This document shows positions 25,701-40,700 of a stretch of 64,000 bases of DNA, piece after piece. The stretch is from Gordionus sp. m RMFG-2023 (Eukaryota; Nematomorpha; Gordioida; Chordodea; Parachordodidae). Numbering within the stretch: the stretch's first letter is position 1; the number at the start of each line of letters is the position of its first letter. Made by a program: the position numbers and the translations under genes. Under the pieces are notes generated by a model. The model had not been told where the DNA came from. It searched no databases and saw only the letters and a program-made list of their open reading frames with translations. The stretch covers positions 50,197,366-50,261,365 of the forward strand of contig NC_088777.1 of NCBI RefSeq assembly GCF_954871325.1. Direction: 5' to 3'.

Positions 25701-28700
25701 AACGATTTTGAAAGTTGAAAAAAATAAAATAACAAATTGCAGGAAAAAAAACAGATTTGGTAGTGCGTACAAATTGAACGTTTCAACGCGGCGTTTTAAA
25801 ACGCATATCAATAATTTAAAATACAAAACGCAAACGTGCTCAAATTAAACGAATGCAATTAAAATGCATTATTTGCGTTTTGAAACGCGGCTTTGAACTG
25901 TTCAATTTGTGCGCACTATGACTAAAAACTACGATAAACAAGTAGTGTTGTTAAACGGCGCCAACTCAATATTTTATCACGAAAGATATTATGCGAGCTT
26001 TCAGATTTTGGTTCATAGGTGGCACAAAGGTTTGAACATCTGTTAACGAAATCCTCGAGGCTTAGTCAATATTTTTTCTAGCCAAAATATTGAGTCAGCT
26101 GTTTTTAAAAATCGACTTCAAATCGAGCCTTTTTAATCACACTTAAAACACAGAAATAAAAAATTAAGTTAATCTATAGGATAAAACAAAGACCTCAAAA
26201 AAAAGATTAATTTTTTTTTGTATGAAAGAGAAATTTATTTTTTCCCCCTTTTACCGTAATATTTCAAAATCTTTTCGTTTCTCCCGGTATAAATTTTAAA
26301 AAAAAAATTTTTTCTTCCTTTCTTCCCTTAACGATATACGCGATCTCATTACATATATATATTTATTACTTTCAAGAAGCGATAAAGCAAAAAGGTGAAC
26401 CATGCAGTCAGCATCTTTTCGGCAACCGATTCCGTTCTTCTGAGAAGCAATTTAGGGTGGCTATTACCTTCCATCGATTTTTCTATGAGCTCCGAAAGAA
26501 GAGTCTTGAGGATACTAAAATTATTTATTTATTTTTTTAAAAAATAAATTAAACTAAATATTGCATTGGGCTCAAAAATGTTTTATAAAATCGGAATGTA
26601 AAATGATATTTAAAGTTCTTTATTAAAATTATTAGGGAACTGGGAAAGAAATTCATCTTTAGGGAAATTTTTGACGGATACTGTCGTTGTAACCGGCATT
26701 AGTTTATTTAAGGTTTGACTACAAATCTCTGCCTTCTTGGGATTTCAATTATAAAAGTAATTATATATTTATAATTCGAATTGATACAAAAAAATGCTGA
26801 ATCTGAAGAAAACCGAAGCAAACCAAGCAAAAATTATAACGAGTTAGTTAAATCGGTTAATTTTTCGTATACTCGGTGCAGTAATCCATCTTTCCCTGTA
26901 GCGCCACCATTATGAGGGAGGCCACGTTGACCCGGTCCTTCATGGAGAAGTACCGGTCTCTCTCGAGCGTCTTGATGAAAACTAGCAGGAAGGTCTTGAA
27001 GCACAGCAGTTGTTCGAATAATTTGAGGCCCTTTTCGACTTTGGATTTGTGGGCCGAAGGTTCGAGCTGTTTGGCATAAAGAATAGTATATCTTTATTTT
27101 ATTTATTTTTTAAAACTATAATTTGTCGAAATCTTTCACTCAAAAATATTTCGGTAAAATTTTTATTACCCGTGAACCGGATGTAGATAAGATGGGGGCC
27201 ACAATAATTTAATATAAAAAGGAATAGAAAATTATTAATACCTTTAGGGTATCGTGTAAGATAGGATGATCCGATATGTTAGGGAAGAGCACCTTCATGC
27301 AATATTCCCTGTATTCCAGGAAGGGGATTCCGCCGACATTGCTGAATTCGTTGGTTATTTCCGTCATATCAGTTTGTAACTCGGCGAATGCTTCAAGATC
27401 GACCAAAAAAATTTTATACGTGGTATTATATAATTGGTAAAATTAATACCCCTATCGATCCCCAATAAAATTAGACTATCCTCTAAAAACCAACTAGTTG
27501 CTTCTATCCAACCATTTATGCGCCTCTTAACTTGCAGGCTTGTGGGGGGGGGGGGGGCTAAATGAATAGGAAATAAATTTTTATATACCTGCTTTGCACT
27601 CCTGCGCCACCTGAAGTTCTAAAATATTCATTTGCTCCCTCATATTCTTTAGGGCTCGACTATTTCGATCCGATTTTCTGCGATAGAAAACGAATATGGA
27701 AAGCGTCAGGCCGGTTAAGGAGAGAACCGCCATTACTATAGCCGCTAAGCCCCATCCACTGATGGGTCGGTTGAAATTGGCAGGCCCGGCTTGAAGATCG
27801 TTATATTTCAGGTAACCCACGTCAGAGATCAAGTTTTTGCGGGCTCCGACAGTTACCTACGTGGAGGGATAAAAAAAAATTAAGTTTGTTTTCAAGGACA
27901 TAATCGTATTTTAGACCTCCTTTCTACTATACAATCCATCATTCAACCTAATAATTCATCTAATATACTTTATATGAGAATTTACTCACTTCAATCATGT
28001 CAGACGCCATTTAATCGTTAAAAAACATCAAAGGGCATTAAATAAATACTTTTCCCCCCTTCAAATTCACTTGAAATGGAGGGAGGATTATGAAGAATAA
28101 AAAAAATGTTAAAATTATAAGAGGTTACATTAACCATAAAAATAGAATCTTCTTATCAACTTTACCAACTCACCCTGATCAAAAAGGTATCCGTAGGACC
28201 ATGATCCGTTTTAACCCGGTTTTCGATGCCTCCGTTACCGGAAAGAAGGGAACTTTCGCTGGCGCGTCTGGAGCGGTATATGAACTCACGAACCAAAGCG
28301 GGGGAAGGTGGTTGACAGGTAAGCGAACTCGAGTTCATCGAGACTATTCGGCAAAGCATACTGGCAGATACCGGACCGGTTTTAGTTTCGGATAAAGCCT
28401 AACACGCAAATACATTTATATTACAAATTTCCCTGTCATTTGTATTTTACTCGAAATCATGGTAATCACATTTTTGCGGTAACTTTGTAGAGGTGTTGGT
28501 GAGAGTTTATAAAACCAATTTTTTCAAATTTTAATAAATAATAAAAAGGTAGTATACACTTGATGCTCATGCTATAATTTTAAGTGTATGTTTTAACAAA
28601 AAAAATTTATTTACACAATTAGAATTAGAATATTTGAGATAGTGCGAACAAATTGAGCGTTTGAAACGCCAATAATGCCTTTCAAATGGCCTAGTGCAAA

Positions 28701-31700
28701 TTGGTGAAATTACCCTTTGAGCGTTAGCTGCCATTTAAAAAAAACGCAAACAGGTTTGCTATTTGATTACTTGTTTTTTATTCTTCGTTTTGTAACATTA
28801 TGTAAAAATGTTAATATAAATAACTTACTTATAATCCTAAAAAAAAAGGAATATTTAGAAAATTAAAGAAATAAGAATGCAGACGATAATATAATTTTCA
28901 AAGACAAATCACGTGTTTTTAGAACTTATTTACAATTTTGATCGACGGATATTAATAAAAAGATAACCTCAATTGAAACATGGGACGCGTCACGCTCAAT
29001 TTGGGCGCACTATAACATAACTTGATTAATATTCTCAAATTTTTTTTATTAATAATTTACTGGTCGTAAACATAAGTTCCAACTTTAAAAAAAATAAAAT
29101 AATAATATATTCCTTATATATAAGAATAAAATTACGATATTCCATATTAACTATATAAATAACTGCTTCATAAAACACAATTAATATTTAACAGTTATAA
29201 AAAATATAAGATTCGGAAAATAATAAAACCGGTATCCGATCCGAAACTGGTATTAATTGAATAGCAAAATCCGGAGTTTTGCAGGCCTCGGGGTAGCAAC
29301 TTATGTCGGCCATGATGGTAATAGAAAACGCGTTTTCAGTTGGCAGAGATGACAAGGCGGCAACAGCCTCGTCCGAATATTTCACGAGTTGATTGGGAAC
29401 GGCTAGTAAATCGAATCTAGGATCAGGATAAATTCCGTACCCAGTTTCGAGGCCGGATTTGCCGGATAATTTTGTCGGGTTTTCCGGATAGTACAGGGCG
29501 TTGTCGAAGACCAGAGAGAATGGCACGGGTATAGGTTGAACCATCGATGTATCAGAAGCCAGCACCTGTTATATTTTTTCAAATTAGCACATTTATGAAT
29601 GTTTCTCAAATATGATCTCTTAATTATTCATCTAAAATATCTTCACTCAAATTTGAGCGATAGTTTTGCAAGTTTTTAAACGTATTTATAATACGTTTAT
29701 ATAATTACTATGGTAAATATATATTATAATATGCAATTTTAGAAAGAAAGATGGCCAATAAGAGTTCTTATTGGTGGCCTTTTATATTTTTTCTTTTGGC
29801 AAGATACGAAAATTTATGTCTTTCGTATAAAATTTATTCTAATTTTAATAATTCACAATTTAGAAAAAGAAGAGTTTATGAAGATTATTATGACATCATA
29901 TTTAGCGACAATAAATACCCGTGGAGCCAGGCATGTCATGAGGATGTCGGAACGAATAACGCAAGACTCTGTCAGATTAATGTACGGGTTACTAAGTGTT
30001 ATCATAAAGAGCGCTTCTTGGATATTGTTAAAGCGAGCCCCTTCGACGGTAATGGTGGTTCCACCACTGTTTTTTTTAGAAAAAAGGAATTAAGAATTAT
30101 TTAGGTATTTTAAATGACAATTTAAGCCATCTTTGGGATATTATATTACGATTATAAATTGTACCTCAAAATGCCGGCAGGTGATGTAACGGAGTCCAAC
30201 TTAGGGTTTTCCACGTATTCAAACATCAAGGGCTTCCCATTTTCATTTCCGAATCTACTTCGCTCATTTCCGGAGTCAGGATTTTCTTTAATCGCGTCAA
30301 AATAGTGAGCCTCCTTGAAGTTTCCATCGACGCCGAAGAGAACCGGGCCGGAACTTGATTTATTTGTAATTTGTGGATTTAAAAAAAATGTATTTCAAAT
30401 TGATGACACTCGCTCTTTATATTTAAAAAAAAATTTCTCGTCGTATCTAGAGGAGGAATATCTCCACTTTCTCGTATGATAGAAGTGCCTAAATACAATC
30501 CTTATCTTTTCAAAGCCGACAAATAAACCTCGATTCGCCATCTTTAATTCCGTTCTTGTCGCTTCCTATTTGATCTCCAATTTGTTGGGAAAATGGCAAG
30601 GAGAGGCACACTGCCTCGACCTCTGTTCTGGATATTACTACGCAGGCCTTGCCGGCTAGACGCGCGTGTGCCGTATTCCCCGCATCAAGATGGCGTCCGA
30701 TTAGGCGCACTCTTGTTCGTCCAGCTTTGGTGGCCCGGGATGGATAAATATCAGTCACGGCGAAGTTCTGGATAGGAGGTATAAAAATAGTAGATAAATA
30801 AGATAACCTATTTTGCGTTTTTTTCAAATTTTTTTTAAAAAAAATTTGCGTTAAAAGGCAAAATAGTGTGTTTTACAAACTTTTGGTCAAATGGCCACTT
30901 CAATAACAACGAAGCAGTATTTAAAAAAATAAAACGTGAAACTCCTGTTCAATATGCAAATCACTATTACATTAATTATGTAACAATTTCAAATAATTTA
31001 ATCACCCCTTTGTCATGCAAGGGATACACCGTCTCGATACCTTGAACGCGCAGAGGCTGCTTATCAGAATTCTAACAAGTACCACCCTTTCCACCCGTAT
31101 ATTTTATAAATGTCGTTTTTTTCACGGCACATAAATATCGTAACCCCGACAAAAACTTTAAAATGAAAGATGCCATTCCAACACTCTCGAATTAATATAA
31201 ATAATATAAGCAACAGTTGAATCAACCCAATATCAGCCTCTTCCAGTCTCCATATGGCTCAGGATTAGAGTTGCATCTATTTAACAGCGTCATCTTATAA
31301 TTAGAATGAGTCCGAAGTAAAAAACAAAATATGCTGACAAAAACAGTTCAACTTATTCCATTAGACGCCAATATTCTTCTCGGTTTGGTGATGAATTAGT
31401 CAATCATGTGACAAATGTAACGATATCTTCCTACACCCCCCCCCCTCAAATAAGAAATTACAATTGCCATGCTATCTACTAGTATTGAATCCCTTATATA
31501 TATTTCTATAAAAATAATCAGATTTTTGGGATTGGAACCCTCTTTTAAAAATGGAAGAGAATTGTAATCTTAGAAATATAGAAGAACCGATTAACAAACG
31601 CGCGAGTAATATTATTTGAGTCTTGGTGTGATTCACTTAAGAGGATTTATTTATTGTTTGAATTTTTTTTTTGAAAGCTAGAATAATTAAAACCGGATTA

Positions 31701-34700
31701 AATTTAAAAAGTGCAAAAATTTCTAATATAATTTGTGTTTAAAAAGAATTATTTGTAAAGGTTACATGAATTTAAAATATATTAAAAAAACTTACCACAA
31801 ACTTAAAATCCGCTTTACTAACTGCCGGATATCTACCGACTCGAAATCGAACGGGTCCCGAGGTTTCGTTTCCGCTCCGTTCCAATACGCATGTGACGCG
31901 ACGAGTGGGGAGGAAAGAGGAAAGCACGGGTATACAAGCTACCCCAGCCACAGTTATTCCTTGCGTGAAGTGTGCAAGGGACCGGGGAAGGTTAAGGCCA
32001 TTTATAGTTAGTTCAGTACCCCCTTCCATGGGTGCGCTTGATGGCGAGAACTAGAATTGAAAGAAGGGAATATATAATGGACAGATGAATGTTATCGAAT
32101 ATATAAAGTATCAGGTGCACACCCTTTAATTAGGCTCAGTATAAAAAAAAGTGATAAAGGTGCACCCTAATAACCCCCTTAAAGTAGTTATCCATAACAA
32201 AATAAATTATTAATACAGATATTATAATTGGGCCCGGGCAAGTGTCATTGACTCTATCGAGTGACGTGAGAGTAGACGATCTTTCCTCACAAATGTCTTT
32301 CAAGCTGCACACTTCCATGAGTGCACCAATGCACCATGAACATCTAAGATTGGCTGGCAAAAGGGAACAAGCGCCACAGTCACCTGCCAATGAGGAGCAA
32401 TTATACACGTCGATACTATTGGCTAATTTCGGGAGAGAGCTCTCATTGTTCGAATATGACACGGTTGAAAGGGGGTCTGGCCAATAAGGACCATCCAGAA
32501 GACGTGCATGAGCGGTACCGCCCCAGGATACGGCCAATCGCAGCGAGGAAGTAGTATCGCTTGTTACTTGTGCACTGGCTGAACAGGTGATCTATAAATA
32601 ATTTATTAAATACGAAATTTTAATCGATTTTTAGTAATTTTAATTGTTCTTTCCCCTCTCCTATCTCTATTTCCGATATCAATTAAATTAAAATACTATA
32701 CAAACTTGTTCATAACCAGGCGGATTATTAGTGAACACTGCGGTGGCATAGAATGTTCGCCCAGTGCGCGTAGCGATGAAATGACAAGCCAAATCTGTCA
32801 TAAACGGCTGAAGACTAAAGGCACGCATGCGTAGGCTAAAAGGGCGTGAGGCGTGAACTTTGAATGAACGCTCGTAATCGCGACCATCTTGATAGTATTA
32901 TATTTAATTACTTATTATCTTCGATTTCAACATAAATTGCAATGACATATCCTAATATTTATCTTACAATCAAGTCTAGGATAAAAAAAACAAAAAATTC
33001 TCAGCTCTATCGTTAATAGATTGTGAATATCATCTAATTGTTACATTTTTATTATTTTTATAATTTTAATCAGTTACAATGTTATCCATTTTACAGATAT
33101 AATTGGGGTTTATGTATTTTAATTATATAGATGAAACGACAAAGGACAAATATGTAATTATAAGCTTATTAAATTGTTATCATACATGACATATGTTATT
33201 AGACCTGCGCTAGGTTCCTTAGTGATGACCAAATGGTCACTTCCCTCTACGGCGAAATCGGAATAATCTTCAAAGGCGTCGATTGACTGTTCGTCCTCCA
33301 TGATTTCAAGTCTGGGGCAGAAGGAACTTCCGGCCCTTGACGTGGCACCTTTGCCCTGATAATAATGTAAAAGGTTATCATATATTTATTAGCAGATATA
33401 TGAAACCCTTCTAAATAATCAAATTTAGAATAATTACTAAGACTGAGGAACAAATATGATTAACTTTCTTTTTAGATATCTAACAAAAAAAAGGTATTTA
33501 CAGAACCAAGCACTGTATGAATTTAGTTCAGACCAAAAATTACCGCAAGTCCGTTTACAAGGAAATCATTCCGACAATCCCCACCAGCGTCGTGCGTGCA
33601 AGCGTTCTTTTCAACGCACCAATGACATGCGAATCGCGGCGATGAGACGCAACCACTACAAGAGGTCAACGCACCGCAGTTGTACGCTATGATGGAAGTT
33701 TCCGTTATGGGATTGACGTCATCATCACCTACGGATATTTAGAGAAAAAAATTATGATCGTGAAGGTTCAAAATGTAAATTATTTTTTTCCAATTTATAC
33801 CTAAAATGGCGACCGTCACGATATAGAAGTGGCGGCCCTCAGCATTAGCTGGTAACAAGGGAGTGCGGCACCCCAATGTCTGGCCCGATTCGACCCCCGT
33901 AGGCAATGGTAGCGATTTTGCCTTAGCCCGTATGTTAAATCCGTCAGACGTAAATAAGCAATGGTAGACGAGCGATAAAGGTCGAGGAAAGTAATTAAGC
34001 ACTAAACGTATCTATAAGAGTGGGATGGCAGGTGATTAGTAATAAAATTTGAGTGAAATAAAATATAAGACTTTTTTTATTTACCGAATAATTTCATAAT
34101 TAAAAATAATCGCTGACAAATAAGAATAATATAATATAAGTTGGGATTTAGAAAAAGATTTATAATCAAATGTAATATTAGTAATTCTTTTTAAAAAATC
34201 TTATATTCTTCGTGTCCAAAGTCCAAACTAAAATCTGAATAAAGAAAAAATAATTAATAACGTTTCTCCTAGTGGTGGATTGTATCTGGTCGGGTTCTAT
34301 CCACGTAACCTCGCTGCAACGGCCAGTGTCGAAAGGCAGCCAATCAGCTTCGGACGAAGGGTTTGGTGAATCTAAATGCTGCCGCGAAGCCGGGTCCAAA
34401 TTAAAATGAGGAGCGGATTGGCAAGCCGTTTTGTTTTTGCATCTTAATTTAAAAAAATTCAGAATTCATCAATATTATATTATTTAATGAAACAATTGGA
34501 AAAAATGCATGCCAGGATTCGATCATTTCTTGCATTACATTATTATCTTGTGGCACATTCATGATATATTTATTTTGAAGAGTACAAGAATTACATTATT
34601 ATCTTGTGGCACATTCATGATATATTTATTTTGAAGAGTACAAGAATCAGAAATTTAATTTAAAACTGCTAAAAAACGTAAAAAAAACAAAACCTTTTGT

Positions 34701-37700
34701 CCAAGTGACACCAACCGCAATACGGATTTTTGGCGCCCAGACAACTCTTGCAATTCGTATAGGCTTCGCAATTGTCGATACTGATTTGGTAAATCTGCGG
34801 GGGAAAAAAAATATAAACATTTTAAAAAAATAAAATTTTATTAGTTGGAATGAGTTAGAGACTCCCCCCCCCTCTCTTATCTTAATAAATTGGGCAAAAT
34901 ATGGTTGGAGCTATGAAGAAAAAGATCATTCACGTAAAATCACGTGACTTACTTGACCCACAATTTTACCTTATACGCAATTCTAGAATGCGGTACTAAT
35001 TAATATCTCTTGTCTCAATAAAAATAATTATCCCTGAATATTTAAAAATGAAATAAACGAAACCGGAAACGAATATATTGTTGACCACTTTACATAGTCG
35101 GCAACCAACTCGTTCGTCTTAGTCTTTTTTAAGAAAAGACGACTGTCAATCATTTTTTTAAAATTTTTTTTTATATATAATGCCAAAAATACCTTTTGAC
35201 GACGTTAATGAAAAATAACGAGTACACGTGAAATTATGAGTCAACCCTTAAATATTCAAAGAATGTTTCTATGTTCCGAATATTATATATTTTTTTAATG
35301 TTATTAATAAGATTTTTTTAAACATTTTTATTGGTAATGTAGGGTAAATGATTGACATTTAAATCAGATGGGAGAGATTTCGGGAAAGCGAAAAAATTCC
35401 CGTTTCCGGTTATAAAAAAAGAAGATTGCTTCAAATCGCCAATCATTTTTTTTTAAATTGGCGAAAGTCAAAATAATAGGAAATAGGCATTCAAAAAATA
35501 TTATTTTAAAGAAAAAAAATGGTGAGAAATGTGTTTTGGCCTCTACACACTAAACCGTATAAAAAGATGGTCTTCTTGTCTAACGTCACGTGATCCTATA
35601 AATGGCGCTGGCTAGATGAATCTATTTCCTATATAGGATTTCCAAAGAAATGTTCTTTATATCCCTGCCATTTCAATCGCATAGGAATAAAAGAATTCAA
35701 GTTATTTAAGGGAGTTCTTTTTTCTTTATTTCTTTCTCATTCATTTATTCATTCTATCTTTCTTTATTTCTTTCATTCATTCTTTCTTACTAGGCTGGCC
35801 AGTAGCCTAAATTTATATTTTATAAAAAAAATTGATGCCTAAGACAATTCCTGGTATCACATAGTTTATGGATAATTTTTGTACTTATTTTTTTAAGAAG
35901 GTAAATTTTAAGGGCGATTCATCAGATGTTATAAAAGGTACAAAAAAATTCTTAAGACAACTTCAAAAATTTAGGTGTATCTTAAGATTCCGTCTTAGTC
36001 GCATTTTCTTTAGCTAAGCATATCACATAAATCATAGTAACCTTATCGGGAGTGACCGCGTAAAGCGTGGTACTAGTGCGGTCCATGAGAATAGGATCCA
36101 AGATGGGCAAAAAATTGTCGGAAACACGTAAAACAGAGTAAAGATAGGCAGATGTGGTAGAAGCGAGCCAGAGACTAAATAACCTTCCATCGGAGGTTGA
36201 CAGGTATACTACCTATGTTATATTGTGCATATAATATTTTTTTAATAAAAATTCTATAACTAATTGTTTTTATTAAGGTACCGTGTATCCGTAAACGTTA
36301 GAAGTAACTATGGAAGTAACGCGCAGTCTATTTTCGACAGTGTTCCAATTCAGCAAATGAGATTTCAACGAGGAGTCGGGACAGTCGAGCGTCAGCGCGT
36401 GACTAGTGACGTATTGTTTGGAAGCTGTTTGGTTCTGGTATAGCGTATCAAAAACGAAATAATAATTTCAAGTAGAGTGATAAACACAACCCAGACTTAT
36501 TTGTTGGGGATAGTGCGTCCCCAAAGAGACTATAATATTGTTTAGGAATTACGTCGTCTCCGCACCCTAAAAGCGCTAACTTTGAACGGGATGCGCGCCA
36601 ACAAAAGAAAATATGTGTGACGTCTAATTCTTAAAAAAAAGTATAAACAAGAGCTTTGCAGGAACCTGCTCAGTTCTGATCAAATTTGGATAGGTGAGAC
36701 TTGGTAAAACAATTTATAGGGCTCTTAGATTATTTTGTTTTGATAATGCTTTTTAATATATTTTTTTCAATTAAAAACACCCAATTTTTATCTTCCCTCT
36801 GAGGACTCGTTTATATTAAGCGAAATACCGCTAAATCGTTCTAGCGATTCTCTCAATTTATCGCTGAAAAATAGCATAGCTGTACAATTCCACTGTTTAC
36901 CTTGTAAATCGTGCATCGCTTCGCTTAAGCGATATCGCGCTTACTATAAACGAAGCCTAACGCTTATTTTCCCGCACCCCACCCGCTTCCACCCCTGCGT
37001 TTCTTGAAAAAAAAAATTGTAATTTTTCCTCATGCTTTCAGCATTAGGATGAGACATTTCCTAACATAGGAGTTCGAATTAGATTCAAATCTTTGAAGAA
37101 GAAGAAAAAAATAATATCAGTTTATAGAAACAAAATTTGTTACATTTTAATAGCCCGATTATTGACTAAAGAGATTTTTTTAAAAAAAATTACGTTAAGG
37201 TAAAAAAATATGACATTTTTTTAAAAAATAATTATTTTATTATCAGTCTAATCGACTTCTTCAAACAGAAACAAGCTATAAAATAAATTGTCATCTCTGT
37301 ATTCCCCTTTCTTCACTCCAATTTGACTTGTAATTTATTATGCGAAAAATATCTAACGGGGTTAAAAAGGACCCGGACCAAAATGGACCAAGCGATGCAG
37401 GGGCGTGTGGAATGAGCCGAGATTTTAAGTAGGAATTACGCGTCTAATCGAGGGATCAAATTAGGCGGTATGGAATGTCGTTAAAAATAAAGGAACATTT
37501 ATTACCTATAATTAAAGATGAGTAAAATTTGAATAAATTTTAAAAAATGTGAGACTAATAAATTTAATATTATGACTTACAATGATGACGCGCCTATTAA
37601 AATTGGGTAAAATCTTTTGATAAAATAAATTTTTTTTATTAGGTAATTCTTAATATAATAAGACTAGATAATTTATCTAAAATTCTTTTATTTTATTTTC

Positions 37701-40700
37701 CTTGGTGATTCAAATGGTTTCTTCTTTTTAAATAATTATGGGGATCGGTTTAATGGTGACATGTCGTAAAAGACGATTATTTTGAAAGTATGTCTTCCAT
37801 TTTCTTTTTTTTCACGTGATCTTAGATTTGGTAAGAAGAAAAAAATTGCAAATGGCTTTGGGGCAGGTATATTTTATAGATTTTAACTAACCCAATAATT
37901 TGCAAAATAAAATCCAGGATTTGAAACAGGAAATATCGCAACTTGGATAAATTTAAAAACCGGATATTGAACCCCTTTCAATTTTATTAAAAAAATGGAG
38001 CCGAGGCGGCGACATCGAGAACACGCAAGGCAAAAACGCGCCTTTTTTAAGATTTAATGCAATATGCCGATTCAACAAATTCCGCAAGCTTTGTGAGACC
38101 CAAAAATCCAGAAATTAATGAGTCAAGATTTTTTTTTGGTGTTACTAAATATTAATAACATCTTATGCGTGAAAAAAAATATTTCTTTTTTCTATCTTAA
38201 TGATAAAATTTCGCGTTATATTTTACATGTTAATTACATAAATCTAACATCTACTTAAAACCATCTCTTATAGCCCACCCTAAATTCTCGTCTGCTTTCT
38301 AATTAGATTATCTGAAAAAAACATCGCTTTCGTCACTCTAGACCCTCAAATTCATCTAAGACTAGTATTAGGGCATATCTCTCAACCTTTAGGGTCAGGG
38401 GTACTCTTAGTGAGATCCCTATTTAAGCGTATCGAGTATTCGTTACGCTTATTTTCGAAGGGTGGGTAGAGAGTAGATTGAATTTTGTTTAAAAAAAATT
38501 AGGTTTGGACATCAATGACATTTTAATATTTATCTTGATTGACAATTATCTCGTTAAAATATATTTCAAAGGGGTCATTGAAATAAGGAAACGACAAGCC
38601 ATTCTGGTTTTTATAAAAATTTATTCATTGGAAATCAAAATGGCGTGTCACCATCTGATTTGTAATGATGCCCATTTATAATGAATGAGTAGTCGGTGGT
38701 AATATTATATGTCCTTGGTTTGGACGTCGCCTAAACTAATATAGTGGGTTTCTACGTTAAGAGTCAAATATATTGGTAATTTATTAATTTTAAATAAGGA
38801 GTAATTTAAGAAGCTAATATTAGGATATATTTATCACCCTTTGGGGTTAGGAGTACTCTTAGTTCTTCTAAGAGTTGAGACAGCTGATTTGTTAATAGTA
38901 ATATAGGTTATATATATATAATAGTTTATATAGCATGTCAAACCGTGGCAGAGATGGTAGATTCGTGAGCCCTGGTTATCTCGCTAAGTAAATAAATGCA
39001 AATCACAGGGCCGTCCGTCGCCTGATAATCGCTCGTCCGATTTGTGTTTTCGCTATGGGCAAAAGTAGCGATTAAAATCTCCGGTCGGTTGTCTCCTACC
39101 GACCTGTAGGCTGCAGTTACCGTTCCGGTTTCATATACCGGATAAATGGATTCCGTTTTGATTATCTTTTTCCGACATTCAAGTCCGATCTCGGAGTAAT
39201 GTAAATTGGGGCCTGTGATGCGTATGCCAGCAATTAATGATTCCTTAATAGAAGAGACGGATGTGGTACGTGTGGCGATGAGGTATGCTTGCTGGGGTGT
39301 GGAGTAACCGGAAACAAAATTCGTGAAGGTATCACTTCCCTCTTTAGGGTTAACCGGGAGAGCTGATTGGCCAGTTAATGGACGGTAAGCAAAGTGGAAG
39401 AGCCGATGGGGAGGCGCTAAGGCGTAGTTGGCCAGGTAATGGGTTTTCCCTGAGGTTGTGCTCCCTTTTGAATCGATTTGGGGATAGGTGAAGCATCCAA
39501 TAACTAGGTAATGGGGCGGTGCCAGGAGTGCCACGACCCCATTGGATTCTCCATCCCTATTCCATAACCTACCCGGACCTAAATTATTGCGAGAGGAAGT
39601 AACGGGAACTTTTCCGGGGAACACGGTACTCGGGTAAACGTGTGCCTGGTCGTTATAGATACGCACGTGTGAAGCGGAAAGAGTGATTGAATCTCGTACG
39701 GCGCATGCGCCCAAGTATGAGGTTCTACAGTCTATTAAGAATTTGCGCGTCGAGTCGTAAAGTAACGCCTGACTGTATGAGGGATCGGCATGCGATGAGT
39801 GCGGACGTTGACATTCTGAGAGATTTGAACTTTTTTTGAGATGAGAAAAAATATTTGTTCATTTTTAATGAGCTAATTTATATATAATTTTTTGCTCCAT
39901 CTTATTTCGAGATAATTTAATGATTTTTTTTAAAAAAACAAACAAATAAATCATGATAAAAAAATTGACTCCTACCATAAAACTATAAAGACAAACATTA
40001 TTTTTTTCTTTTCATGATTTTAAAATAAAAAAATTGTAAACAATCTAATTTTTTAAAAATAATATTTTCGCTTTCTTCCTTTATTTCATTCTTTCTTCCA
40101 TTCTTTCTTTCTATCTTTATTTCACTTCAAGATATTTAAATGGATGTAAATCATTTATAAATCATAATATCATCTTTTTTCAGGTTACTTATAGAGGAGA
40201 TGGGGGTCACCTGAAATGGGAGAGTAGAATAATATGAATGACTAATTAGTCTACTCTACACCATTGAGATATAATAATACCTAGACTGACGATGCATTTA
40301 TAATAATGCATTTGGAAGCGTCGTTGAATGCAAAATCAGCTGGACCCGCCATTTTGGTAATCCATATAGTAAATATTGTTATGTTAAAATCTATTGTTAA
40401 ATTGACAACTTGCTTCCTTATTATCTCGATGATCAAACAATTCTTTAATAAAGCTTGCGTCCGACATAGGAATAAATTGGCCATTCGTTTAAAATTTTTT
40501 AACAATGATATGGGTAATAAAATGGCGTCCCAAGGTGTTTTCATCGATGTAGACTTTTAATGAATGTGTCGTCAGTCTAGGTATTATTATATGTCATTGG
40601 TCTATAGCTAAACTTTATTGTAAATATAATAGCCACCATTTTGAAATCGGGTAAAAAGAAATGACGGACAAAAAGTGTATGGTCATTTACCAAAGAAATC

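Noticed and set aside
28090-28395. A 101-aa plus-strand frame
   Set aside because: Antisense shadow of plexin exon 18, which has conserved IPT residues and fitting splice sites.
40281-40560. Overlapping 84- and 87-aa frames on opposite strands, and a similar one at 49499-49780
   Set aside because: They lie within family M MITE copies and reflect the element's palindromic sequence.
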